DNA of 64,000 bases, taken from positions 129,807-193,806 of the forward strand of contig CAZQIZ010000003.1 in assembly GCA_964593585.1 (NCBI GenBank). The letters are read 5' to 3'. Below are positions 35,409 to 43,257 of this stretch, one piece after another. Source of the stretch: JACQFV01 sp964593585 (GTDB lineage Bacteria; Zixibacteria; MSB-5A5; WJJR01). Positions within the stretch are counted from its first letter, which is position 1. Every line of letters begins with the position of its first letter. The notes under the pieces were generated by a model. That model did not search any database. It saw only the letters and a list, made by a program, of their open reading frames with translations, and had not been told where the DNA came from. Both the position numbers and the translations under genes were made by a program.

Positions 35409-36445
35409 ACCGGCTCAACCTCCAACGGGCCAATCACGCGCACCCCCGACAGACCGCCAGTATGATCGCGATGAATCAGGACCGCCGCCGCATCCTGACG
35501 TCCATTCAACCAGCGCACCGCGTCGGTCAAGCCCATGATATAGAGCCCCGACGAAGTCGCGTCAGCCATCAGGCCGTCGTTGGCGAACACGGTCACCGAC
35601 AGGAGGTCGGAAGCGGACGGCGCGCCGCAGCGCGGGTCCATCAGATGCCCGTGACGGCACCCGGACGCATCGACACGATAAGTTTCATAAATGGCCGAAG
35701 TCGCGGCGGTACGGAAACGGTGCCGCACATTCAGCAGCGGCTCGGTGCGCCGGCCGCGCGGGTCGCGAATTGCGCATGTCCAGGGTTCGTCATCTTTCGC
35801 GGCGCGGAAGATGTCCCCGCCGCAGTTGGCGCGTGCCTCGACTGCTCCGGCGTGCAATCCCGCATTGGCGGCGGCTTCAGCAGCCACTCCCTTGGCCCAG
35901 CCGCCGGAATCGATGGCGAGGCGGGCCGATTCGCGCCGGATCACGCCACCACGCACATCGCATTCCACCGCCCGGTAATTCCAGTCGCGCTGATCCGCCG
36001 GCGGGCAAATCACACCGGCGGACTCATCGCGAAATCCCCAACGCTTCATCAGGCGCTCAACGGTGGGATCAAACAGTCCCTCCAGCGCCGCGGACCACCG
36101 CAGACTGCGGTCGATGGCATCCAGCATGACGGGATCATCGATGGCGACCGTCAGCGCGTCGGCGGCATTGAACCGCGACAGCGGGGTGCGCGCATCGAAG
36201 ACCGAGAAACTCCGGTCGATCCGACGGATGGCGTCGGCCATCGCCGACAACGCCGCTTCGCCGACTTCCGGCGAATCGGCCACCGCCTCCAGGTGATTCC
36301 ATCCCCCCATCGCCCACAGGGGGCGACGGTAGGTGGCACGGCGCGGCGAACCCGCCCAGGCGGTCAACGCGCGCGGACAGGCGAGCGCGCCGGCGGCCAG
36401 AAGCCCCATGCTCAGAATACGGCGGCGGCTGATGTGTGTGGTCAT
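35405..36445 (-). CDS. apbE: ApbE-type FAD:protein FMN transferase
   Basis: This is a 346-residue exported enzyme that transfers FMN from FAD to a Thr of FMN-binding proteins. The N terminus is Tat-like (SRRRILSMGLLAAGALA). Family signatures are IDRSFSVFDARTPLSRFN, the AIDSGGWAKGVAAEAA region, RHGHLMDPRCGAPS (equivalent to the HIIDPRTG motif) and the metal-site segment ADATSSGLYIMG. It is coupled by a four-base overlap to its probable substrate, the FMN-binding protein, and sits downstream of an outer-membrane porin. The RR at the signal suggests folding with cofactor before export, which is inference. Confidence 0.92.
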   Translation of the reverse strand: MTTHISRRRILSMGLLAAGALACPRALTAWAGSPRRATYRRPLWAMGGWNHLEAVADSPEVGEAALSAMADAIRRIDRSFSVFDARTPLSRFNAADALTVAIDDPVMLDAIDRSLRWSAALEGLFDPTVERLMKRWGFRDESAGVICPPADQRDWNYRAVECDVRGGVIRRESARLAIDSGGWAKGVAAEAAANAGLHAGAVEARANCGGDIFRAAKDDEPWTCAIRDPRGRRTEPLLNVRHRFRTAATSAIYETYRVDASGCRHGHLMDPRCGAPSASDLLSVTVFANDGLMADATSSGLYIMGLTDAVRWLNGRQDAAAVLIHRDHTGGLSGVRVIGPLEVEPV

Positions 36446-36473
36446 GGTCTCCTGTGGTGCGTTGATGATGATC

Positions 36474-37682
36474 CTAGAAATAAGTGGCCAGCGAGAGGCT
36501 GAACAGTTTCGCCGGCTTCGACCAGGTTTCCAGCCCCGCCTTGCGGCTCCAGTTCCAGCTATAGTCGACCTTGACCACCGTCATCTCCACCGGGCGGAAA
36601 TTCAGTCCGAGGGTGGCCATCTGCTCATCGTCGCCGTCGCGGTCGGTGTCGTAATCGACACGGTCCCAACGAACCGCGCCGGTGAACACCGACTCGGGGT
36701 ACCGGCGAATCGCGCCAAATCCAAAGTGGTAGCCGGCCTGTGCATACCAACCAATCTGCGACTCGGCGGTCGGGCTGCCATCCGGCACATCGGCCGAGAC
36801 CAGCGCACCCTCACCGAGCAGTTGCAACGGGCCCCGTTGCAGATCGACATCGAGCGCCGCGATCGACAGCGACCGCTCTCCGGCGTTGTCGTATTTGCCG
36901 AAGTGGCCCGACAGCCCCAGATCGACGCCCAACGCCGGCGAGACCGAGACGCGTCCGGTCAACGACTTGTTCTCGTTGTTGTCGGTCTTGTGCGAGCCGC
37001 GCCCGCCACGCACGCGCAGTTGCTGCTTGCTGTCGATGATCTTCTGATTGAATCCGTTGACCAGATAGAGTTCATACCCCACCACCCAATCTTGCGGATA
37101 GAAGGCGCCATAGATCCCCATGCCCGCCTCCGAAAGCGTCGTCGGCAACAGTTGGCGCGACACCGTCGGACGGTTGGTCAGATCATTGAGGGGCGAATCG
37201 TGATTGAGATTGAAGCGCCCAAGGGGTGTCAGCAGCAGCCCGGCGCGCACGTTCAACGCGTCGGCCAGCGTCCAATCCATAAAGGCGAATTCCAGTTTAA
37301 TTTCGCCGTCGGTGGTCGAGTTGCTGATCTTGTCGATGTTGCCGTCGCCGTTGCTGTCGCTGCCGCTGGCCGAGCCGGAGCGGACAAAGCCGCCATATTC
37401 GAACTCGATTTCCGCTGTCACATGGATGTAGTCGACCGGCTGGGCGTAGATGAATGGAATGAAACGGTGGGTGGTGAACGTCGAGGTCGAGTCGGTCATG
37501 AGCAGTTCGTGGTCCATGTAGCCGCCGAGGGCGATGCCGCCGTCAAAGTTCTTCAGGTAGGGCTTGTCCGTCACACCGCCGGGCACAACCGGACGCGGCG
37601 GAGACGTTTGTCCCGCGCCGGGTGAGGCCAGCACAAGCGGCGACAGCGCGGTCAACAAGATGAGACAGTGGATACGGTTCAC
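36474..37682 (-). CDS. Outer-membrane porin-like beta-barrel of the iron/flavin operon
   Basis: This is a 402-residue exported protein starting at GTG 37682, chosen because GGAGG stands four bases upstream and a signal peptide (NRIHCLILLTALSPLVLASPGAG) follows at once. The mature part looks like a phosphate-selective-porin-type barrel: GGIALGGYMDHELL, HRFIPFIYAQPVDYIHVTAEIEFEYGG, LNHDSPLNDLTNRPTVSR, ending VKVDYSWNWSRKAGLETWSKPAKLFSLSLATYF. An acidic SGSDSNGDGNIDK loop may bind calcium. It is first in the operon with ApbE and the FMN-binding protein, 120 bases downstream of a DtxR-type box. The permeant is unknown; ferric or other metal complexes are a guess from the regulator. Confidence 0.82.
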   Translation of the reverse strand: MNRIHCLILLTALSPLVLASPGAGQTSPPRPVVPGGVTDKPYLKNFDGGIALGGYMDHELLMTDSTSTFTTHRFIPFIYAQPVDYIHVTAEIEFEYGGFVRSGSASGSDSNGDGNIDKISNSTTDGEIKLEFAFMDWTLADALNVRAGLLLTPLGRFNLNHDSPLNDLTNRPTVSRQLLPTTLSEAGMGIYGAFYPQDWVVGYELYLVNGFNQKIIDSKQQLRVRGGRGSHKTDNNENKSLTGRVSVSPALGVDLGLSGHFGKYDNAGERSLSIAALDVDLQRGPLQLLGEGALVSADVPDGSPTAESQIGWYAQAGYHFGFGAIRRYPESVFTGAVRWDRVDYDTDRDGDDEQMATLGLNFRPVEMTVVKVDYSWNWSRKAGLETWSKPAKLFSLSLATYF

Positions 37683-37804
37683 ACAACCTCCAGCAAACGG
37701 TGATGGACCCGGCACATCGGGACGCAAGGTGGCCGCGCGCCGGGTCGGCGCGGCCGGCCGCCAGACACAACCGTCGCCCTGGGCGGCCGCGCCAGGCGTC
37801 GATT

Positions 37805-37820
37805 GTTAGGCATGCCTAAC
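37805..37820 (-). promoter_or_regulatory. DtxR-type operator upstream of the porin-ApbE operon
   Basis: GTTAGGCATGCCTAAC is a perfect 16-base palindrome matching the core TTAGG-N4-CCTAA of DtxR/IdeR iron boxes. It is followed by TTA exactly as in the second copy near 38370. It lies between the DtxR gene and the porin start, so it should control the porin-ApbE-FMN operon. Confidence 0.75.
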
Positions 37821-37845
37821 TTAAAGTCGAAAAAAGAGAGGGGAC

Positions 37846-38343
37846 TCATCGCTTGACCAGCTCGCAGGTCGATTCCAACTCGCAATCGCGGCAGCGCTCG
37901 CCGGCCAGCCGCAGCTCGAGATACTCATGGAAGTGCTCGATCATCCCGGAGATGTCCATCCGGCAGTGCTGCATGTAGTCGAGAAAGGCGGTGAGCCGCT
38001 GCAGTGTTTCCGGCCCCATGACATGCTCGATCTCGCAGGCGTCGCGGGCGGCGGTCCGCGGCGCAACCTGCAGCACATCGGTGAAGAAGCGCTGCAGGAT
38101 CTCAAACCGCTGGTTGATCGCCTCGGCCGTGCGTCGTCCCCGCGCCGACAACTGCACCGCGCCATAGGATGGATGCAGGACCAGCCCCCGCGCCCGCAGC
38201 GACCGCAGCGCCTCCGACACCGACGGCATGGTCACCCCCAACGCCTCGGCGATCGCCTTGACCCGCACCGGCTGCCCGTCGGCCCCCAGACGCAGAATCG
38301 TCTTGAGGTACATCTCCATGTTCGATGACAGCGCCTTGGACAT
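37846..38343 (-). CDS. DtxR-family metal-dependent repressor (iron type)
   Basis: This is a 165-residue regulator with an N-terminal winged helix (MEMYLKTILRL, VRVKAIAEALGVTMPSVSEALRSLRARGLV) and a metal-binding dimerisation domain. The segment ACEIEHVMGPE supplies Cys, Glu and His at the positions used by DtxR/IdeR for the second metal; MntR proteins have an acidic residue instead of the Cys, so iron is the likely ligand. It has no SH3 domain. The last residues carry a CRDCELESTC cluster, an unusual tail that might sense metal or redox. It is flanked on both sides by matching palindromic boxes, implying autoregulation and control of the neighbouring operon. Confidence 0.9.
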   Translation of the reverse strand: MSKALSSNMEMYLKTILRLGADGQPVRVKAIAEALGVTMPSVSEALRSLRARGLVLHPSYGAVQLSARGRRTAEAINQRFEILQRFFTDVLQVAPRTAARDACEIEHVMGPETLQRLTAFLDYMQHCRMDISGMIEHFHEYLELRLAGERCRDCELESTCELVKR

Positions 38344-38369
38344 GCGTCGCTCCCGCGGCGATGAGATTA

Positions 38370-38383
38370 TTAGGGCGGCCTAA
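38370..38383 (-). promoter_or_regulatory. DtxR-type operator upstream of the DtxR gene
   Basis: TTAGGGCGGCCTAA with a following CTTA repeats the half-sites of the box at 37805 (TTAGG-N4-CCTAACTTA in both). It lies 27 bases upstream of the regulator start, where binding would block transcription. The central four bases differ, as expected of spacer positions. Confidence 0.72.
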
Positions 38384-38454
38384 CTTAGTCAAGCGAATTC
38401 CCCGTCGCCGGTCAGGTTTTGACAGCCGCGGCGACGCGGACGGCTAAGGCGTTG

Positions 38455-40173
38455 TCAGGAGGGACGATCCAGCCCCACGATGCGGAAACGACTCTGCGCG
38501 GGATCCAGATACAAATAGACGCCGCAGGCCTTGGCCCCGGCGCGTCGTGGGGTAATGTCGAGACGGAAGACCCGCTCCCGGTCGGAGCCGGAGTTGGCCG
38601 CGACCGCCGCCAGGCGCGAACGGGCCGCGCCGTCGAGGGCCACGACCGGCGCCGATGCCACGCCTTCCTGCGATCCGATGCTGCCGGCCACACGGTCGAG
38701 AGACCAACGATATTCCAATGCGCCGCCGTCTCCCACCCCGTCGGCAATCACCCGATCGACAAACCGAAGCGTGACTGATTCGCCCGTGTCGTCGAGCGTG
38801 AACGCGTCCAGCGGAGAGGTCTTGGCGTAATAGTAAGCCAGAATCTTGTTCCGCCGCGCCCACAGGTGCTTGACCAAATACTCGGTCGCGGCCGAATCGC
38901 TGTACGCGGCCGTCTCGACACAGGCGCGCAGATCATCTTCGGTGAACTGCGACAGGATGCGGCAGGCCCAGAACGCGTCGGCGTGCGTCATGTTGTCGAA
39001 CGCCGGATTGGCATGCAGCGGCTTCCACCCCGGCGGATCGAACAGGTCGCTTTCGAAATACCCGACCGCCGCAGGAATCCCGCGCGGATCGGCCTCTTCC
39101 CAAGTCCAGCGCCGCAGCCCCAGCGTTACCAACGACACCAGCGCCTGCTCGAGATCGAGAACATAGGCATACCCCTTGTAGGCCGACTTGGGTTCGTCGC
39201 CGTCGGATCCAAGGGTGGAGCCGAAGTCGATCAGGTAGTGACGGACAAACCGGCGCCCGTCCTCCTCGACCACGACATCCAGCGAGTTGTGATCCTTGGT
39301 GTCGAAGTGGTTCGTCAGCTGCGCGAAGATTTTCAGCCCGCGCAGTTCACGGCGATGCTCATGGGGCACGCGGTCGTTGGGATCGTCGCGGCGCACACCC
39401 TGGTAGGAAAACGGTCCGATCGGAGTGCCCGGCAAGAGACGGCTGGCCACGGCGCGGATCGTGCCATCGGGACGGCGCGCCACTGTCGCCAGCACCCGCT
39501 CCAGCTCCTCGCGCGTGAACGGATACTGCCGCCCCTTTGCGTCCCTGACCTTCAGTCCGTCGCGAATCACCAGTCGTGCCGGATCGAACGTGACCAAGTA
39601 GTTCTCCGGGACATAGTAACCGAACGCATGGAAGAGTTTTGTGGAGACCATCTCCGCGCCGGTGGCCAACTCGGGATGCGCCGCCGGATCGAACTTGAGA
39701 ATGAAGGTCTCGCCCGCCGCATCCTTGATGAAGAATCCCGGCGTGACGCCCTCGGTTTTGGCGCGGGTGATCGTCCAGACGCCGGCGGTGTCCGGGCCGG
39801 CGATCCGATTGGGACCGCGCTGGAGCTCGTCCCGGCCCAGACGCGTACGGCCATGGCGATGGGTAAACCAACTCGAATTGGGAATTTCGCCGAAGACATC
39901 GGCGTTGACCGCCTCGTGCATCCGGCCGGTCAGCTTGCGGAACTGCCGCGGCAGATCCAGCGACTGCTCCAATAGATAGAAGGAACTCTGGCGCACGGCA
40001 TCCCAGTACAGACTGGGGTCGCGCTCGCGCGGATCGACGCTGATGTCCGCCCATTCCGGCGCGACCGTCGGCGGTTCCTGCAGACTCCACTCCGCCCGGG
40101 AGGCGCATCCCAGCACGGCGGCCGCCGCCACGGCGCCGACCATCCCGATCATCCATCGCCGCATGCGTCGCAT
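38455..40173 (-). CDS. Lipoprotein with kinase-like (HipA/secreted-kinase-style) motifs
   Basis: This is a 572-residue predicted lipoprotein (signal with lipobox AVLGC). No named family was recognised, but the middle has motifs in protein-kinase order: a Lys in FILKFDP (about residue 160), a Glu in GAEMVSTKLFHAFGYYVPE (about 174), FDTKDHNSLD (D291, K293, N296) and LIDFGS (D316). This is the DxKxxN plus DFG layout of HipA-like and secreted kinases. The rest is alpha/beta with no other hallmark. The ATG at 40173 is chosen because it overlaps the upstream Omp85-like stop by one base (TGATG) and starts the signal. Activity is unproven. Confidence 0.65.
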   Translation of the reverse strand: MRRMRRWMIGMVGAVAAAAVLGCASRAEWSLQEPPTVAPEWADISVDPRERDPSLYWDAVRQSSFYLLEQSLDLPRQFRKLTGRMHEAVNADVFGEIPNSSWFTHRHGRTRLGRDELQRGPNRIAGPDTAGVWTITRAKTEGVTPGFFIKDAAGETFILKFDPAAHPELATGAEMVSTKLFHAFGYYVPENYLVTFDPARLVIRDGLKVRDAKGRQYPFTREELERVLATVARRPDGTIRAVASRLLPGTPIGPFSYQGVRRDDPNDRVPHEHRRELRGLKIFAQLTNHFDTKDHNSLDVVVEEDGRRFVRHYLIDFGSTLGSDGDEPKSAYKGYAYVLDLEQALVSLVTLGLRRWTWEEADPRGIPAAVGYFESDLFDPPGWKPLHANPAFDNMTHADAFWACRILSQFTEDDLRACVETAAYSDSAATEYLVKHLWARRNKILAYYYAKTSPLDAFTLDDTGESVTLRFVDRVIADGVGDGGALEYRWSLDRVAGSIGSQEGVASAPVVALDGAARSRLAAVAANSGSDRERVFRLDITPRRAGAKACGVYLYLDPAQSRFRIVGLDRPS

Positions 40174-41450
40174 CAGAAGGAGTCGCCGAAGTTGATGTAG
40201 AATCCCCATTCGTCGGTGCCCTTGGCCACCAGAAGGGCCAGATGTCCGGCGTTGTTCCAGAATCGCAATCCGCCGCCGTACGACGATCGAAAATTGGAGA
40301 ATTCGAAGTCACGGAGCAGATCGTGGAAAACGCGGCCGTGGTCGGTCAGCAACAGCGCATCGATGCGCCGCCACAGCGGCCAGCGGTACTCCAGCGACAG
40401 GGCGGCATACCCCCGGTCGCGGAAACGCCCCGTCTTGTAGCCGCGCAGCAACTGCGACCCTCCCAGTTTCGCCAGATCATAGAAGGGCACACGCGTCTCG
40501 GCGTCCGGTTCGATATGCTCGGCGGCCAGGCGGACGCCGACCACCCGCTCGTGGAACAACTCGAAGAAGTGCGACACGTCGCCGTGCACACGCCAGAACC
40601 CGACCGCCGTGTCGGCGCGACCTTCCCCCATCGTGTACGTCACCGCCAAGGCGACGGTGCCGCCGCCCAACGGCGAGGACGGACGCTCGCGCCAATCGCC
40701 GACCATTTGCGCGCCGACGTCATAGAGATCGAGCTGCTCGAAGAGGCCGTAGAGGTCCTGCCCGGCGAACCGCGCCGCAATCGAATCCCGATCATGCGGG
40801 ATGCGCTGCAGACGGCCGTCCTCCGGATCAATGCGCCGCCATCCGCCCGACAGCGTCACTTCGCCGCGCTTACCCAGCGCGCGGTACAGATGCAGCGCGG
40901 CGAACCCGCCGCGGAAACCGTAGTTGGATTGATCTTCACGCGAGGACTCCGGACCGATGCCATAGAAACGCTCGCGTGTATCGGCACGCCAGCCCCCATC
41001 GATGGCGGCGCCGTAAGCCGAGCCGCGGAGCCGGCGATCGCCGAGACGCGCCGCCACGAAGCGATAGGTGTTGGTCGAGTACGTGCCCCGGAGCGACAGC
41101 GGAAGATCGGATCCAAAGGCGCTCCGCGTGAAATAGGCCGCTCCCAGCGTCAACCCGGTGCGCGCTTTGTAACCCACCACCGGGTAGATGCCCCAGGGAA
41201 TGTCGAAGGCGAACAGACGCTGGATGCGGTATGGCAGCGTCGATTCCTCAACCAGCACGACGGGACCGGAGACCGCGGCGCCAAGAACCCAGAACGGCGC
41301 CTTCAGCGCCACCGACGGCACCGCGAGGATGTAGTCCATCGCGTCGCGCGGCGGCTTCTGAACGCCGCCGCTGGAGTCAGCGTCGCCGGCGCGCGCAATC
41401 CCGCACGACAGGAGCCAGACGACTCCGACAATGAGCTTCGCGGTTCGCAT
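40173..41450 (-). CDS. Omp85/surface-antigen-like outer-membrane barrel
   Basis: This is a 425-residue exported protein with signal peptide LIVGVVWLLSCGIARA. The C-terminal part resembles the bacterial surface antigen (D15) barrel of Omp85 proteins: TLGAAYFTRSAFGS, FYGIGPESSREDQSNYGF, the LGGSQLLRGYKTGRFRDRGYAALSLEYRWPLWRR segment with the conserved RGY in the lid loop, and ending GFYINFGDSF. No POTRA domains are evident, so it is a short barrel-only member rather than BamA itself. Translation is coupled to the downstream lipoprotein, implying the pair work together at the outer membrane. Confidence 0.82.
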   Translation of the reverse strand: MRTAKLIVGVVWLLSCGIARAGDADSSGGVQKPPRDAMDYILAVPSVALKAPFWVLGAAVSGPVVLVEESTLPYRIQRLFAFDIPWGIYPVVGYKARTGLTLGAAYFTRSAFGSDLPLSLRGTYSTNTYRFVAARLGDRRLRGSAYGAAIDGGWRADTRERFYGIGPESSREDQSNYGFRGGFAALHLYRALGKRGEVTLSGGWRRIDPEDGRLQRIPHDRDSIAARFAGQDLYGLFEQLDLYDVGAQMVGDWRERPSSPLGGGTVALAVTYTMGEGRADTAVGFWRVHGDVSHFFELFHERVVGVRLAAEHIEPDAETRVPFYDLAKLGGSQLLRGYKTGRFRDRGYAALSLEYRWPLWRRIDALLLTDHGRVFHDLLRDFEFSNFRSSYGGGLRFWNNAGHLALLVAKGTDEWGFYINFGDSF

Positions 41451-41468
41451 CAGTGGTATCGGTCCAGA

Positions 41469-41960
41469 CTACTTGAACGCCCGCAACAGGTCAGCGTACA
41501 GCCCCTTCAAGTCCGAGGACGCCTGGTCCAGTTCGGCGACTTTGGCCTCCAGCCGCTTGAGCAGTTGCCGTTTTTCGATGGCGTTGCGGATCACCAACCG
41601 CAAGTCCTCGTTCTCCCAGGGTTTCTCGATGTATTGATAGAGCCCGACATCGTTGATCGCCTTGATGGCGTTTTCCTTGTCAGCGTACCCGGTGAGCAGC
41701 ACCCGGGTCGCCTGCGGCTGGATGTCCTTGGCGCGCAGAAAAAAGTCGATGCCGTTGAGATCCGGCATCAGGTAGTCGGAGATGATGACATCCACCGGCC
41801 GCGCCTGCAGCGCGGTGAGCGCCTCCAGCGGCGAGGTGAACGCCAGCACCTCGTAGTCCGTCTCGAGGGTGAGAAAGTTCTTGATGCTCTGGATGACCAT
41901 CGGCTCGTCGTCGATGATCATGACCACTTGACGTTCGGGCTTGTCGTGTGCCGCCGGCAT
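41469..41960 (-). CDS. Single receiver-domain response regulator with coiled-coil tail
   Basis: This is a 163-residue protein. Residues 12-130 form a CheY-like receiver: acidic pair MIIDDEP, phospho-acceptor Asp in VIISDYLMPDLNG, the Thr in VLLTGYADKENA and Lys in YIEKPWENED. A leucine-rich coiled coil (LLKRLEAKVAELDQASSDL) follows, with no output domain. It closely resembles the receiver of the upstream phosphatase, suggesting duplication. It is probably phosphorylated by the histidine kinase of the same operon. GGAAGGA lies nine bases before the ATG. Confidence 0.9.
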   Translation of the reverse strand: MPAAHDKPERQVVMIIDDEPMVIQSIKNFLTLETDYEVLAFTSPLEALTALQARPVDVIISDYLMPDLNGIDFFLRAKDIQPQATRVLLTGYADKENAIKAINDVGLYQYIEKPWENEDLRLVIRNAIEKRQLLKRLEAKVAELDQASSDLKGLYADLLRAFK

Positions 41961-42051
41961 GCGATAGATATCCTTCCCCGTTGCAGTTCTGAAAGTCGCG
42001 CGAAGATACCCCGGTTGCCGGTCGCTGTCAACCCGGCCCCGCGCGGCGACT

Positions 42052-43257
42052 TCACTCGTAGTCGATCAACAGCAGGTTCACGTCATCGGGCAGCGCGCGA
42101 CCGCCGACCCCGCGCGCGCTCGCCAATCGTTCCAACAACTCCTCGCCGTCCAGATGGCGCAGTGAGTCCACCAATCCGACCAATTCGCGCGGGTCGAATG
42201 TCTCGCCCAGATCAATGCGGCTGTCGAGGAGTCCGTCGGTGTAAAGCAGGATACGGTCTCCCGGCCGCAGCCGGATGTCCTCCCGATCGACGCCGCGGTA
42301 CAGCGAATCGGGCACCACCCCCAACGGCAGCCCGTTGAGCACCCACAGCCGCGTCGGCGCGCCGTTGTCGCGCGACATCAGGATCGGATGCGGCCCGCCC
42401 GCGGACGCCCCGGTCACTGCGCCGCTGGTCCCGTCGCCGTTCAGCACAAACGCCGTGACAAACTGGTGCCGCGGCATGAAGGCCGCCAGCCGTCGGTTCA
42501 TCTCCGCCAGCATCTTGTCGCAGCACTGGCCGCGCTCCGAGGCCTCCCAGAACATCACCTTGACCAGCATCGTGCCCAGCGACGCCGGCACGCCGTGCCC
42601 GGCGACATCAGCCACGATCGCGTTGAATTGCCCGTCGCCTCTGACGGCGACATCGTAGTAGTCCCCTCCCAGAAGCCCGGTCGGGTAGTAGCGGTGGTAG
42701 AAGCGGAATCGTCCGTGGTCGGTCAGACGGCGCGGCAGGATCGACTGCTGGACCTGCTGCGCCAGCGCCAGTTCCTGCTCCCAGCGCTCGGCCGATTGAC
42801 GCAGCGATTCACGATCGCGCAGCGCCAAGTCGAGCTCCCGCAGTCGCTCGCCGAGATGCTGCTGCATCGTCCGGTGCTCGATCGCGTTGCGCAGAACCAT
42901 CTTCAGATGATCGTTGTCCCACGGCTTCTCGAGATACTGGTAGAGATTCACCTCGTTGATCGCCGCGATCGCGCTCTCTTTGTCGGCGTAGCCGGTCAGG
43001 AGTATGCGGGGCACGTCGGGGGCGACCTTCGCCAACTCGCGGAAAAACTGAAGCCCGTCCATTTCGGGCATCAGGAAGTCGCTGATGGCGACATCGACCG
43101 GCTCGCGCCGCGCTACCTCCAGCGCCCACACCGGGTCGTGATGCGAAAGCACCCGGTAATCCGTTTCCAGTTCGAGCAGATTGGCGATCGCGCTGGTGAC
43201 GATTTCGTCGTCATCCACCAGCAGGATGGTCGGCGGCTTGGCGGCGGCGCTGCTCAT
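42052..43257 (-). CDS. Receiver-PP2C (RsbU/SpoIIE-type) serine phosphatase
   Basis: This is a 401-residue output protein. The N-terminal receiver has ILLVDDDE, VAISDFLMPEMDG (phospho-acceptor Asp), LLTGYADKE and YLEKPWDND. A coiled coil then leads to a PP2C-type phosphatase domain with metal Asp in LGGDYYDVA, IVADVAGHGVPASL and ILLYTDGLLDSR. Such proteins dephosphorylate anti-sigma-antagonist partners or other Ser/Thr phosphoproteins in response to phosphorylation of the receiver; no anti-sigma gene is adjacent. It overlaps the histidine kinase stop by four bases, strong evidence of a cognate pair. Confidence 0.93.
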   Translation of the reverse strand: MSSAAAKPPTILLVDDDEIVTSAIANLLELETDYRVLSHHDPVWALEVARREPVDVAISDFLMPEMDGLQFFRELAKVAPDVPRILLTGYADKESAIAAINEVNLYQYLEKPWDNDHLKMVLRNAIEHRTMQQHLGERLRELDLALRDRESLRQSAERWEQELALAQQVQQSILPRRLTDHGRFRFYHRYYPTGLLGGDYYDVAVRGDGQFNAIVADVAGHGVPASLGTMLVKVMFWEASERGQCCDKMLAEMNRRLAAFMPRHQFVTAFVLNGDGTSGAVTGASAGGPHPILMSRDNGAPTRLWVLNGLPLGVVPDSLYRGVDREDIRLRPGDRILLYTDGLLDSRIDLGETFDPRELVGLVDSLRHLDGEELLERLASARGVGGRALPDDVNLLLIDYE

